Assembly: GCA_023418435.1 (NCBI GenBank)
Contig: JAEZZT010000071.1
Span: forward strand, 1-8,429
Length of the DNA stretch: 8,429 nucleotides
Direction: 5' to 3'
From: Bacillota bacterium
Lineage (GTDB): Bacteria; Bacillota; Negativicutes; Veillonellales; Negativicoccaceae
This document shows, piece by piece, positions 1-7,010 of the stretch (positions are counted from its first letter, which is position 1; every line of letters begins with the position of its first letter). A model generated the notes under the pieces. It did no database searches and had not been told where the DNA came from. It saw nothing but the letters and a program-made list of their open reading frames with translations. Made by a program: the position numbers and the translations under genes.

Positions 1-14
1 CGGAGATATCTCCG
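1..14. repeat. 14-bp perfect palindrome at the window edge
   Basis: CGGAGATATCTCCG is its own reverse complement. It lies about 57 bases past the stop codon of the DUF4116-repeat gene on the minus strand and is cut by the window edge, so it may be part of a terminator stem for that gene. Without the flanking bases no U-tract can be seen, so this remains a guess. Confidence 0.3.
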
Positions 15-71
15 AGCTTTATCTACGTGGAAAGGCTGTTTACTTTGTGCAGGAACTATGTTCACTTGTGC

Positions 72-2714
72 TTAAAACAGATTGAAAACGCAACTTAAGG
101 CACTCCAGTCTTTTTTGATGGCAGTAAATATCATAGAACTGTTTGACTGCAGTTCGGGAGAAGCATACTCGAGTGCCTGCCAATTGTTTTCGATACTATT
201 GCGGACTACATCCATGTCGTTGCGAAGTTCTGCACTCGCATACTTGAGTGCGAGACCGTTTTGAGAAGTGACCGCCAACATAATAGTCTTGTTGTTGCGC
301 ATGTCCGGATGAGCATGTTTTAAAGCCCGCCAGTCATTACGGATACTTGCCAGCACCACATCTTCATCGGAGCGGAGCTTTTGGCAGGCATACTTGAGTG
401 CATCTCCATGCTGTGATACCGCAGCGAGGATTACGTCTTTGTCCGCGCGGAATGCCGGATCTGCATATTGCAGAGCACGCCAATCGTTACGGACACTCGC
501 CAATATAATATCCTTCTTAGAGCGAAGATCATTATTGAGGTACTTCAATGCGTGGCCATGGTGGGAGACGATATCCAACATGACTTGAACATCGAACCGA
601 TCGGGACGTTCTTGTGGATCTACTAACGCTTGTAATTTGAAAAGAATGATTTCTAGAATATCGGGATCTTTTTTTAGAGAAGAATCGATCTGTTCGAATG
701 CTCGCCAATCTTGGGCGACAGCAACTAGCACAAATTCTTTGTCAGCGAGAAGTTCGTCGCTTGCATATGCCACTGCCTGGCAAGCATCACGCTGAGCGAT
801 CTTCAGAATAATCTCTCTGACATCCTTTTCCTCGCCATCGATATAACACTGAAAATCCTTGTCATGTCGAAGGGCGATTAATAGAATATCTCGGTCGCCT
901 CGTAATCGGCTCGGAGCTTTTTGTAATATTTTACCGTTTTGACGTACGGCGGTAAGTACTATATCTCTGTCTTCATATAGATCATCGTTTGCATAATCAA
1001 TCGCCTGCCAGTTCTGCTTGATAGCAGTCAGCATGATCTCTTTGTTCGCATAAAGAGTAGAATCAGCATATTGTAAAGCCTGCCAACGCTGCTTGATTGC
1101 AGTTAATATGATGTCTTTATCTGCACATATTTCGGTGCTTGCGTATTTTAAAGCTCTCCACTCTTGGGAAACGGCAGTGAGCATAATATCTTTATCGGTA
1201 TAAAGGGCAGGATCAGCATAGGTCAAGGAACGCCAACTTTGATTTACAGCAGCTAGCACGATATCCTTATCCCTTTTTAGCCTGGGACTGGCAATCTCTA
1301 AAGCTTGCCCGCTTTGACTGATGGCCATGAGCATGGTTTCTTTGTGGGCACGAAATGCCGGACTACTGCGGTATAAGCCCTGCCAGTCTTTCGTGATAGC
1401 CAAAAGAGCGTCCTCTTTGCCGGAGATATACGAGTGTTTGTGTGTTGAATATTTAGGATAATGAGATAGGCATGCTAATAGAATATCCGGATCTATTTGC
1501 AGGTCTTGGTCTGCATAATCTACAGCTAGCCAATTTTGTTTTACCGCCGCTAGCAGAATGTCTTTGTCACTAAGCAGGCCGGGATCGACATGCTCCAAAA
1601 GTTTCCAATCTTGCTCTACAGCGGCTAGCATGGTGGCCTTATCGGCATAAATATTAGGTTGTGCATATTCCAAAGCTTCCAAGTCTTGCTCTACAGCGGC
1701 CAGCATGATGTTTTTATCGGCATAAATATTAGGATGCGCATGCCTCAAAACCTGCCAGTTTTGGGAGACAGCGGCCAGCATGATGTCCTTATCTGCATAA
1801 AGCCGTGAATGTGCTTGTTTCAAGGCTTGCCAACTCTGCTTGACTGCAGTTAAGATGATGTCTTTGTCCGCACACATCTCAGGGGTAGCATAAGAAAGAG
1901 CCTGCCAGTCTTGGGAGACTGCAGCAAGAATAATGTCTTTGTCGGCATACAGGGAAGAATGAGCATACTCCAAAGCCTGCCAATTTTGTTTTACAGCAGT
2001 AAGAACTATGACTTTGTCTTTTCGCATTTTTAAATTAATGCAGGTGATTGTTTGCCAACTATTGGCTAAAGCAGCGAGAATAATATCCCTGTCTTCTTGT
2101 AGGTTGGGAGCAGCGTACTCCAAAGCCTGCCAATCTTGTTTTACAGCAGTAATGACGATCTCTTTGTCGGCTTGAAGAATAGGAGAAAGTCCTTTTAGCT
2201 GGCATCCTTTCTTAGAAAGAACTGCTAGTATTACCTCTCGACTTTCTTGAAGGTCGGAGCTAGCAAATGATAATGCCTGCCAATCTTGTGTAGCGGCTGC
2301 AACGATGATTTCTTTGTCTGAACGTAGCTCCGTAGAAGCATACTGAAGTGCTTCCCAGCAGTTTGATATGGCCGCTAAAAGAAGATTTTTGTCAGATAGT
2401 AACTCTGGTGGGGCATGTTTTAGAACTTGCCAGTTATGTGGAGCAGCAGACTTTATAACATCATTGTCTATTTCCTGTTGGTTTCCTACGGATTGCATAA
2501 CGGACCAATTTTGGGAGACGGCGGCACCAAGTACATCTTTGTCATTGCGAAATTCATCTTCGACATAGGCCAAGGCTTGGGGGTTCGCTTTGACAGCCTC
2601 AATTACTACGCTCTTGTCTTTGCGCAAATTAACGGCAGCAAAAACCATGGCACGGGGATTTTTTTGAATCGCTTTTAATAACTCTGATTTTTTTCTGTAT
2701 AATACGGCGCACAT
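72..2714 (-). CDS. DUF4116-type tandem-repeat protein, 880 aa
   Basis: The protein is a chain of 35 units of 24-26 residues filling residues 8-880, with almost nothing outside them. The commonest unit reads like ADKDIILAAVSQDWQALSYA followed by a short variable xPELR/xPNIY turn, which matches the DUF4116 repeat. The regular alternation of amphipathic segments suggests an alpha-hairpin solenoid that binds a partner; no enzyme motif, signal peptide or membrane segment is visible. The function is unknown. The open frame extends upstream to 2948, but the start at 2714 is chosen because AGGAG lies 7 bases before this ATG, the repeats begin right after it, and a promoter lies inside the longer frame. 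Units 17, 25, 26 and 28 are the most degenerate. The gene is monocistronic here, with a terminator-like palindrome upstream. Confidence 0.85.
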   Translation of the reverse strand: MCAVLYRKKSELLKAIQKNPRAMVFAAVNLRKDKSVVIEAVKANPQALAYVEDEFRNDKDVLGAAVSQNWSVMQSVGNQQEIDNDVIKSAAPHNWQVLKHAPPELLSDKNLLLAAISNCWEALQYASTELRSDKEIIVAAATQDWQALSFASSDLQESREVILAVLSKKGCQLKGLSPILQADKEIVITAVKQDWQALEYAAPNLQEDRDIILAALANSWQTITCINLKMRKDKVIVLTAVKQNWQALEYAHSSLYADKDIILAAVSQDWQALSYATPEMCADKDIILTAVKQSWQALKQAHSRLYADKDIMLAAVSQNWQVLRHAHPNIYADKNIMLAAVEQDLEALEYAQPNIYADKATMLAAVEQDWKLLEHVDPGLLSDKDILLAAVKQNWLAVDYADQDLQIDPDILLACLSHYPKYSTHKHSYISGKEDALLAITKDWQGLYRSSPAFRAHKETMLMAISQSGQALEIASPRLKRDKDIVLAAVNQSWRSLTYADPALYTDKDIMLTAVSQEWRALKYASTEICADKDIILTAIKQRWQALQYADSTLYANKEIMLTAIKQNWQAIDYANDDLYEDRDIVLTAVRQNGKILQKAPSRLRGDRDILLIALRHDKDFQCYIDGEEKDVREIILKIAQRDACQAVAYASDELLADKEFVLVAVAQDWRAFEQIDSSLKKDPDILEIILFKLQALVDPQERPDRFDVQVMLDIVSHHGHALKYLNNDLRSKKDIILASVRNDWRALQYADPAFRADKDVILAAVSQHGDALKYACQKLRSDEDVVLASIRNDWRALKHAHPDMRNNKTIMLAVTSQNGLALKYASAELRNDMDVVRNSIENNWQALEYASPELQSNSSMIFTAIKKDWSALSCVFNLF
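1497..2021 (-). repeat. Block of seven near-homogeneous 75-bp coding repeats
   Basis: Units 10-16 of the DUF4116 protein (residues 232-406) are each exactly 75 bp. Several stay very similar at DNA level: TTGCTCTACAGCGGC recurs at 1611 and again at 1686 (with one change just beyond), each followed by a shared ATCGGCATAAATATTAGG tract. This points to recent unit duplication or gene conversion inside the gene, in contrast to the diverged units elsewhere. Confidence 0.75.
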
Positions 2715-2765
2715 AGTTATTCTCCTGGATTGGTCGTTGAATGATCTGCTGTTTGTTTTTTTACT

Positions 2766-2793
2766 AATATAACATGATTTTTTTATTAAACAA
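2766..2793 (-). promoter_or_regulatory. Extended -10 promoter of the DUF4116-repeat gene
   Basis: On the minus strand TTGTTT (2793-2788) is followed after 16 bases by TATATT (2771-2766), with TG one base ahead of the -10 element (an extended -10). Transcription would start near 2759, giving a leader of about 45 bases before the ATG at 2714. It lies inside the longer open frame, which supports the shorter gene start. Confidence 0.5.
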
Positions 2794-2963
2794 AGAAATT
2801 TCTTTCTCAAGAGGAAGCGAGACATGCTGTTGGAGATACAGTTCAGAGTCTCCATTTTTCGTTGGAGAATTTTTCCGGCGGGTGCTATAGTGTCTACAAG
2901 GTAGTTCATGTGTTTAGTAGAAGTCTGTATGCATGATGGTTGGGCCACTGTGGGCTAGGAATG

Positions 2964-3005
2964 CATAACTAAAGACCGGAGTTTAAACTCCGGTCTTTAG
3001 TTATG
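2964..3005. terminator. 42-bp perfect palindrome, probable bidirectional terminator
   Basis: CATAACTAAAGACCGGAGTT is mirrored exactly around a central TTTAAA, giving two 21-base arms without a mismatch. The GC-rich core (GACCGGAG) flanked by AAA and TTT is terminator-like, but the U-tract is short (TTTAGTT). On the minus strand it lies between the end of the broken fic gene (3134) and the promoter of the DUF4116 gene, where a terminator is expected. Confidence 0.6.
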
Positions 3006-3133
3006 TAGGCACTTGCTGATAATACCAATATATTGACTTCGCACCCGAGATGTTTACTTGGATTCTTCGGAACGGAAATGGTGTGACTGAATTGAAGTAT
3101 CCGGTAAGAGGGAGCAGACCTTCCGGTCTTCCG

Positions 3134-3743
3134 TTACTTGTTTCTGGGCAAAGGATGTACGCATTGGGTGAGTAAGGAGACAAAAGCGCCGGAGTCCACG
3201 CAGGAACGGATAGAGGCGGCGACGAGGTCTGTATAGTCAATCCGAGAAAAATCAATCTCGTAGCCGGCTTGCCATCCCAAGCCGATCAGAAATACCCTGG
3301 TAGCCCGTCCGTTTCCCTCCAAAAAAGGATGCAGCATGTTTAACTCGGCATAGTAATGATCCAACCGCTCGATAAAGTCACGAATACTCAGCTCCCGCAA
3401 ATAATTTTCTTTTTGCAAAGGCTCAAAAATTTGCGTTTGTGCATAGGAATGAATATAGTACGGCCGGACAAAAATAAGTATTGCCCTTTGTGATGTTGTA
3501 ATCGCGAATTTTCCCCGCCCATTCGTAAATATCTGCGAATAAAACTCGATGGATCTCTTGTAAATAGGCAAGATTGTAGGTTGCTTGTGCAGCGTGCTCC
3601 AAGAATCGACTCTGTTGCAACGCACTTAAATATTTCTCTAGCGCATGGAGCGAGGGAGAATCCGTCCGGCCAAATTTATTTACCAGCGTGTACGTCCCGG
3701 GATAAATAAGATGTGGCGGAGCGATAATTTCGTCAGTCCTCAT
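3134..3743 (-). pseudogene. Fic toxin of a VbhA/VbhT-like pair, broken by a +1 frameshift
   Basis: Two frames together make one Fic protein of about 202 residues. The first part (from ATG 3743, MRTDEIIAPPHLIYPGTYTL) has the usual N-terminal YPGTYTLVNKFG strand, the AYLQEIHRxLF and WAGKIRDYNITKGNTYF segments. It then runs out of frame to a stop at 3423. The second part resumes at YYIHSYAQ and carries the complete catalytic motif HPFLEGNGRATR (3331-3296) and the usual C-terminal helices. One extra base between about 3461 and 3476 explains the break. A protein made from the first frame alone would lack the catalytic histidine and be inactive. Fic enzymes of this type transfer AMP to target proteins such as DNA gyrase and topoisomerase IV. 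The ATG overlaps the antitoxin gene end by 11 bases, so translation is probably coupled. A longer start at 3812 is possible but less likely. Confidence 0.8.
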
Positions 3744-3987
3744 TGGTCTCGGCCTTGGCCTGTGCTGCCAAATAAGCTTGATATGCCTCGCGATCTTCTC
3801 GGGCATCTTCATAGGCTTTTTCCAAGGCAGCTTGATAAGTAGTTTCGAAGTCTAATTTTCCGGTATACACACCGATGATGGTTTCGACTTCCTCGGGATC
3901 GGTGAACTCGCCGCATTCCATTTCGACAGATGCGATCAGCGAGCGGGCCATGGTACTTAATAATGGAGATTCAGTTAAGAGGGACAT
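3733..3987 (-). CDS. VbhA-like antitoxin of a Fic toxin (class I), 84 aa
   Basis: This small acidic protein lies directly upstream of the fic gene and overlaps it by 11 bases, the usual order for class I Fic toxin-antitoxin pairs. Residues 16-26 (SLIASVEMECG) fit the inhibitory helix motif (S/T)xxxE(G/N): S20 and E24 are present, and E24 would hold back the second arginine of the toxin's Fic motif and so block ATP binding. The position after E24 is cysteine, not G or N, although a glycine follows. The middle (TDPEEVETIIGVYTGKLDFE) resembles the rest of the VbhA antitoxin fold; the C-terminus is a charged, probably helical tail. The start is chosen because GAGG lies 6 bases before this ATG; the upstream extension in the same frame has no ribosome site. 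Since its toxin is frameshifted, it may now have no active partner. Confidence 0.75.
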   Translation of the reverse strand: MSLLTESPLLSTMARSLIASVEMECGEFTDPEEVETIIGVYTGKLDFETTYQAALEKAYEDAREDREAYQAYLAAQAKAETNED

Positions 3988-4184
3988 TTTATACCTCGCT
4001 TCCAATGACAACGAATGATGCTTTTTGCAATGTTTCGTACTATACAGAAAGTGCGTTCCTCGCCGCATAAGATGACTTTTCCGAACCAGTCGGCGTTTTC
4101 TGCGGCATATTCGGTATCCGTGCATAGTTGGCAGAGAAGGGCTATTCCGCGGCTTGGGCTGAAATTTTTAGCCTCGGGGCGAAT
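3975..4184 (-). CDS. Small ORF of unknown function, possible ATT start, 69 aa
   Basis: A 70-codon open frame fills the gap between the HipA-like gene and the VbhA-like gene. It has no ATG, GTG or TTG at its 5' end. A perfect GGAGG (4194-4190) lies 5 bases ahead of an ATT codon at 4184, giving a product beginning (M)RPEAKNFSPSRGIALLCQLC. The composition looks protein-like, with six cysteines including a CxxC at 18-21, an ENADWFGKVILCGEERTF core, and a basic C-terminus. It overlaps the end of the kinase gene by 17 bases and the start of the antitoxin gene by 13, with the antitoxin's ribosome site inside it, as expected for a coupled operon member. It could instead be a decayed gene that lost its ATG by one base change, or non-coding. 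I recognise no family. Confidence 0.4.
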   Translation of the reverse strand: MRPEAKNFSPSRGIALLCQLCTDTEYAAENADWFGKVILCGEERTFCIVRNIAKSIIRCHWKRGIKCPS

Positions 4185-5364
4185 TGTCGCCTCCGGATTT
4201 TCTTTCCAGTAGCTCGATGAAGTAGGCGGCCCTGTTTTGGATATACCTTTCTAGTGCATCTACTTTTTTAGCGTCAACAATATCTGACTTGATTCTGTCG
4301 AATTTAAAGTTTTCCAGCTCCCTCAACATGGGTGTATGACGCTCTTTCAGGTGCAATTCCGCTTGCCGATCAAACGAGATGCCCCAATACGAAAATAATT
4401 TGGCATGTGCCGGCAAGTCATCGTAATCTTCATCTATAGCACTATGAAAAAGGGAGTTGCCGTGGTCAAAGAATGGCGCAGGGCCGAGTATCCGGTTGGA
4501 ATCATTGTCGATTAAAACGCCGAAGTTCCCCAAGTGCCGGTCGGTATTGTGGATAAGGGCATCCAATACCATCATATCCTCAAACTGCTCCATACCGTAA
4601 ACTGTACCGATTTGAAGTTGAGTTTTATACCTAGATAAACTATTTCTGGTCAGACGCATGTCTTTAGTAAGTACAAATATAGGAATATAGCCGATCGCTT
4701 GCGAGGTAAAGAGTTTACAAATGCTTGCGAGTTCTCCTTTATATGTTCGGACAGAATACTCCACATGCGGTAATCCAAGCTGTTTGGCGATTTGAGCGGC
4801 GTATACTTCCAAGATAGCTTCTTGTCCACCGTTGGCATAGCGTGGGGTAGAGCCTTTTACCAAGTAAATATCATTTCCTTCCCGATGCCAACACTTTTTT
4901 AACATGCCGTTGGTGGTATACTCCGGCGAAATCATCGTGCCGGAGGGCAACTCGTTCGGAATAAAGCCCGTAAAGGCAATATCGGCAATGACATCATTCA
5001 GTGGATTGTCATAGGGATTTATATCTTGCCAATATATCTTCTGCTCGGCCGGACAAACCCAATAGGTATCATTCAGGGATAAGGCGTATGTACTATCGAT
5101 GTAATTGTACGGATTTTCCATATCGGGTAGCAAGTTGAGCAGTTCATCCGAGTAGATTCGGTTGTAAGGGATTTTACGCTGCATCAACCAGGCAGATACA
5201 CTAGTGTCGGTTGGCTCCACGGAAATAGGAAGCAAGGATGCATCCTCAACCGAGTTTACTTTTAGCTGATAGCTGATGTCTTGAATATCATCTACCAGCT
5301 CGACTTCTTTATCTATAGAAAATGATAGAACGCTCTTGTCTTTGGATTTGAGTACATAGTCCAT
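4168..5364 (-). CDS. HipA-like serine/threonine kinase family protein, 398 aa
   Basis: This is a HipA C-domain type kinase, a family whose members phosphorylate proteins and often act as toxins. Visible elements, numbered from the upstream ATG at 5370: a family N-terminal part with ALSLNDTYWVCP and WQDINPYDNPL (about 96-124), a likely ATP-binding lysine K172 in LVKGSTP, a possible partner glutamate in QEAILEVYA, the catalytic loop HNTDRHLGNFG (274-284, with D277 and N282), and the metal-binding FFDHGNS (300-306, with D302). Two starts are possible. The ATG at 5364 is preferred because GAGGAG lies 8 bases before it; the ATG at 5370 is only 2 bases from that site. No HipB-like DNA-binding partner or other obvious antitoxin precedes it on this strand. 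It heads an apparent operon that continues into the VbhA/Fic pair. Confidence 0.8.
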   Translation of the reverse strand: MDYVLKSKDKSVLSFSIDKEVELVDDIQDISYQLKVNSVEDASLLPISVEPTDTSVSAWLMQRKIPYNRIYSDELLNLLPDMENPYNYIDSTYALSLNDTYWVCPAEQKIYWQDINPYDNPLNDVIADIAFTGFIPNELPSGTMISPEYTTNGMLKKCWHREGNDIYLVKGSTPRYANGGQEAILEVYAAQIAKQLGLPHVEYSVRTYKGELASICKLFTSQAIGYIPIFVLTKDMRLTRNSLSRYKTQLQIGTVYGMEQFEDMMVLDALIHNTDRHLGNFGVLIDNDSNRILGPAPFFDHGNSLFHSAIDEDYDDLPAHAKLFSYWGISFDRQAELHLKERHTPMLRELENFKFDRIKSDIVDAKKVDALERYIQNRAAYFIELLERKSGGDNSPRG

Positions 5365-5397
5365 GGCCATTTCTCCTCATTTCATTGTATATATCTA

Positions 5398-5403
5398 ATT
5401 ATA
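5398..5403 (-). promoter_or_regulatory. Perfect -10 element upstream of the HipA-like gene
   Basis: On the minus strand TATAAT (5403-5398) lies about 34 bases ahead of the preferred start, which would give a short leader that still contains GAGGAG. No good -35 hexamer stands 16-18 bases upstream; the surrounding stretch is very AT-rich. The promoter is therefore plausible but partly inferred. It shares this short region with the divergent relB-like gene. Confidence 0.45.
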
Positions 5404-5465
5404 CTAAAATATAAATGTATTTTCTTCGTGAATGCATGGTACACTATACTAAGGAGGTGCATACT

Positions 5466-5687
5466 ATGGTGTTTTCGATCAGCTTGACGGAGGAAGAAAA
5501 GAAGTTGGCGGAGAGCTACGCAAGGCTCCATTCGATGTCGCTCGAAGATGCTTTCAAAGGAGCACTTTTTGAACGGATAGAAGATGAGTATGACGCATTG
5601 GTAGCGGAAGAAGCGTATCAGGAATATGTCAGGAGCGGATATCGGAGTCGACCGATTTCCGAATTGTGGAAGGAAATGGATGACTGA
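5466..5687 (+). CDS. RelB/DUF6290-like antitoxin without a visible toxin, 73 aa
   Basis: The protein begins MVFSISLTEEEKKLAESYAR, a ribbon-helix-helix-like opening followed by SMSLEDAFKGALFERIEDEYD and an AEEAYQEYV segment. This is the pattern of the small RelB-type antitoxins annotated as DUF6290. Such proteins dimerise, bind their own promoter and neutralise a RelE-type ribonuclease with their C-terminal part. The start is set by AAGGAGG, 8 bases before the ATG at 5466; the same frame opens earlier (5415) but without a ribosome site. No RelE/ParE gene follows: only 51 bases separate the stop from a strong terminator. It is thus an orphan, or acts with a toxin elsewhere. A weak promoter candidate is TTGTAT (5385) with TATAAA (5410), spacing 19. 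Confidence 0.8.
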   Translation: MVFSISLTEEEKKLAESYARLHSMSLEDAFKGALFERIEDEYDALVAEEAYQEYVRSGYRSRPISELWKEMDD

Positions 5688-5738
5688 ACCATAGTATTGG
5701 AATGCCTGCAAAATATGTAACAAGCGACCATAACGAGC

Positions 5739-5765
5739 AAAAGGACGATGTGCATCGTCCTTTTT
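5739..5765. terminator. Bidirectional hairpin terminator between converging genes
   Basis: AAAAGGACGATG is followed by TG and its exact reverse complement, with a run of five T on the plus strand and four U-equivalents on the minus strand. It can close the relB-like gene (+) and the Fic/unknown/AbiEii operon (-), which converge here. Confidence 0.85.
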
Positions 5766-5854
5766 ATGTTGCAGAAAATGGTAATTGTGCTCTGCATGTG
5801 CATTAGATGTTGTATTGCTTTGGGTATTGCACTAAGTTCCTGCATTTCGTGACG

Positions 5855-6547
5855 TTAACCTTGTAGCCGTCTTTTCACCTTCAAGATATTTTTTTCCAGA
5901 TTTGCCATGTACTGAAAGGCATCAAATTCCGGATCCAAAAAAGTTTTGTTCATATCGTTTTCATACTCCAGCAGAATGGCTAAATCCTCTGCCGGCTTGT
6001 ATGTCATTGCATCATAAAGACTATTCAGATGGTCTAAGGTAAACACATTCGGGTAATGTTCCAAAAGAAATCCGATATCGAAAACATCGCGCGCGGTATC
6101 TCTGCGTCCGAAAGCGAATGCTTTCATATTTGCAATACTGTTGGCGGTATATACATTCACATTGTTTCTTTTGCAAAAAGAATTTTTTTTGATCAGACCT
6201 ACTTTCCGAAAAGATGTTTCTATTTTCAAGGGATAATCACCCTTGTCATTCTTTCCGCCGTAATTAATCATGACCCGCTCCACAGTAGGGGTTTGCTTTT
6301 TAATTGACAACTCCCAGCCGTTTTCTTGGCAAAGTGAAACAAGCTTCTTTCCCGGCCCCACATGTCCCTGGTGAGCATCTAAATCAATATCTTCGGAAAT
6401 GCGTGCTAACCCATAGAAAAAGATTAGTGCGGTTCCACCTTTCAGTACATATTGATCGCCTAGTTGAGGAAGTATTTTATCGATGACTTGTAAGCGCTCT
6501 TTTTGCCAGTCCTGCAAAAAGAGATTATTGAATAAATCCAATTTCAT
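5855..6547 (-). CDS. AbiEii/AbiGii-type nucleotidyltransferase toxin, 230 aa
   Basis: This belongs to the DNA polymerase beta-like nucleotidyltransferases of the AbiEii family, whose studied members act as toxins in abortive infection and toxin-antitoxin systems, some by adding nucleotides to tRNA. Key elements: LKGGTAL (35-41) with the fold's glycine-threonine turn, the metal-binding DIDLD (53-57) after YGLARISE, a third strand LKIETSFR (107-114), and the C-terminal MKAFAFGRRDTARDVFDIGFL (141-161) typical of the family. The length is normal for a single-domain member. The ATG at 6547 has AAAGG 6 bases upstream and overlaps the end of the preceding gene by 23 bases, so the two are probably translated together. 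It is the last gene of the operon. The neighbour ahead takes the usual place of an antitoxin but does not look like an AbiEi winged-helix regulator. Confidence 0.88.
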   Translation of the reverse strand: MKLDLFNNLFLQDWQKERLQVIDKILPQLGDQYVLKGGTALIFFYGLARISEDIDLDAHQGHVGPGKKLVSLCQENGWELSIKKQTPTVERVMINYGGKNDKGDYPLKIETSFRKVGLIKKNSFCKRNNVNVYTANSIANMKAFAFGRRDTARDVFDIGFLLEHYPNVFTLDHLNSLYDAMTYKPAEDLAILLEYENDMNKTFLDPEFDAFQYMANLEKNILKVKRRLQG

Positions 6548-6998
6548 TTTTGGCCTTTCTATAATAATTAGGCAGAATATGTGCCACTAAGTATAGCATT
6601 CTATTTTGGTCCGGGAGTTTTAACAAATGTCCATACAACTTTTCTTCTATGGTGGGGGTCATTAAACTATGACGTGATCCATACAAGGGGAGTACATATG
6701 GATGATCATTCGGGTATTGCCAAAGTAAATCGGCGAATGCTCGAGCAAAATCGGCAATGTACACCGGTTCATCCGACCATGTTATATCGCGTCGAGTAAT
6801 TCCGACGTCGCCCAATACCGGATTGTATGAAAACAAAGGGACCTCCTCTGACTTGACTGTTTTTAGCCAGTAGCAGTACGGGTGCCAATCGGATATATCG
6901 CCATTTTCATCCGGAGTATTCAATGCGTACCAACCCGATATATAATTCCGCATGTCGGTCGGCGGAATTCTCTTTATTTCTTTGGGGGCCTTCTTCAC
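6525..6998 (-). CDS. Unrecognised protein between Fic and AbiEii, possible antitoxin, about 157 aa
   Basis: I do not recognise a family. The protein is soluble-looking and rich in aromatic residues: NYISGWYALN, then DISDWHPYCYWLK, then an EPVYIADFARAFADLLW helix, and a C-terminal helical LLKLPDQNRMLYLVAHILPN. No DNA-binding helix-turn-helix, signal peptide or membrane segment is evident. Two GTG codons stand side by side, at 7001 and 6998. GAGGTGA lies just upstream; the GAGG core is 7 bases from the second and 4 from the first, so the second is preferred. It begins 12 bases after the Fic stop codon, and its end overlaps the AbiEii-type gene by 23 bases. By position it could be the antidote of the nucleotidyltransferase, a linker between the two enzymes, or a third effector. 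That is inference from context only. Confidence 0.75.
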   Translation of the reverse strand: MKKAPKEIKRIPPTDMRNYISGWYALNTPDENGDISDWHPYCYWLKTVKSEEVPLFSYNPVLGDVGITRRDITWSDEPVYIADFARAFADLLWQYPNDHPYVLPLYGSRHSLMTPTIEEKLYGHLLKLPDQNRMLYLVAHILPNYYRKAKNEIGFIQ

Positions 6999-7010
6999 CA
7001 CGTCACCTCG

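Noticed and set aside
72..2714. CRISPR-like array suggested by the 75-bp periodicity
   Set aside because: The repeats are coding, diverged and contiguous without spacers; they are protein repeats.
2715..2948. N-terminal extension of the repeat protein by 78 residues
   Set aside because: There is no ribosome site at 2948, the composition is unlike the repeats, and a promoter and a well-spaced AGGAG support the start at 2714.
3115..3128. AGACC/GGTCT hairpin after the Fic stop as a terminator
   Set aside because: The stem is only 5 bp and no U-tract follows on the minus strand; the palindrome at 2964-3005 is the better candidate.
3001..3255. 84-codon frame on the minus strand
   Set aside because: It overlaps the real C-terminal Fic frame and has no recognisable protein character; it is a shadow.
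3988..4125. N-terminal extension of the VbhA-like antitoxin
   Set aside because: It has no ribosome site and a very basic, unlikely composition, while GAGG is correctly placed before the ATG at 3987.
5445..5450. TATACT as the -10 of the relB-like gene
   Set aside because: The transcript would begin inside the ribosome site, and no -35 element is correctly placed.
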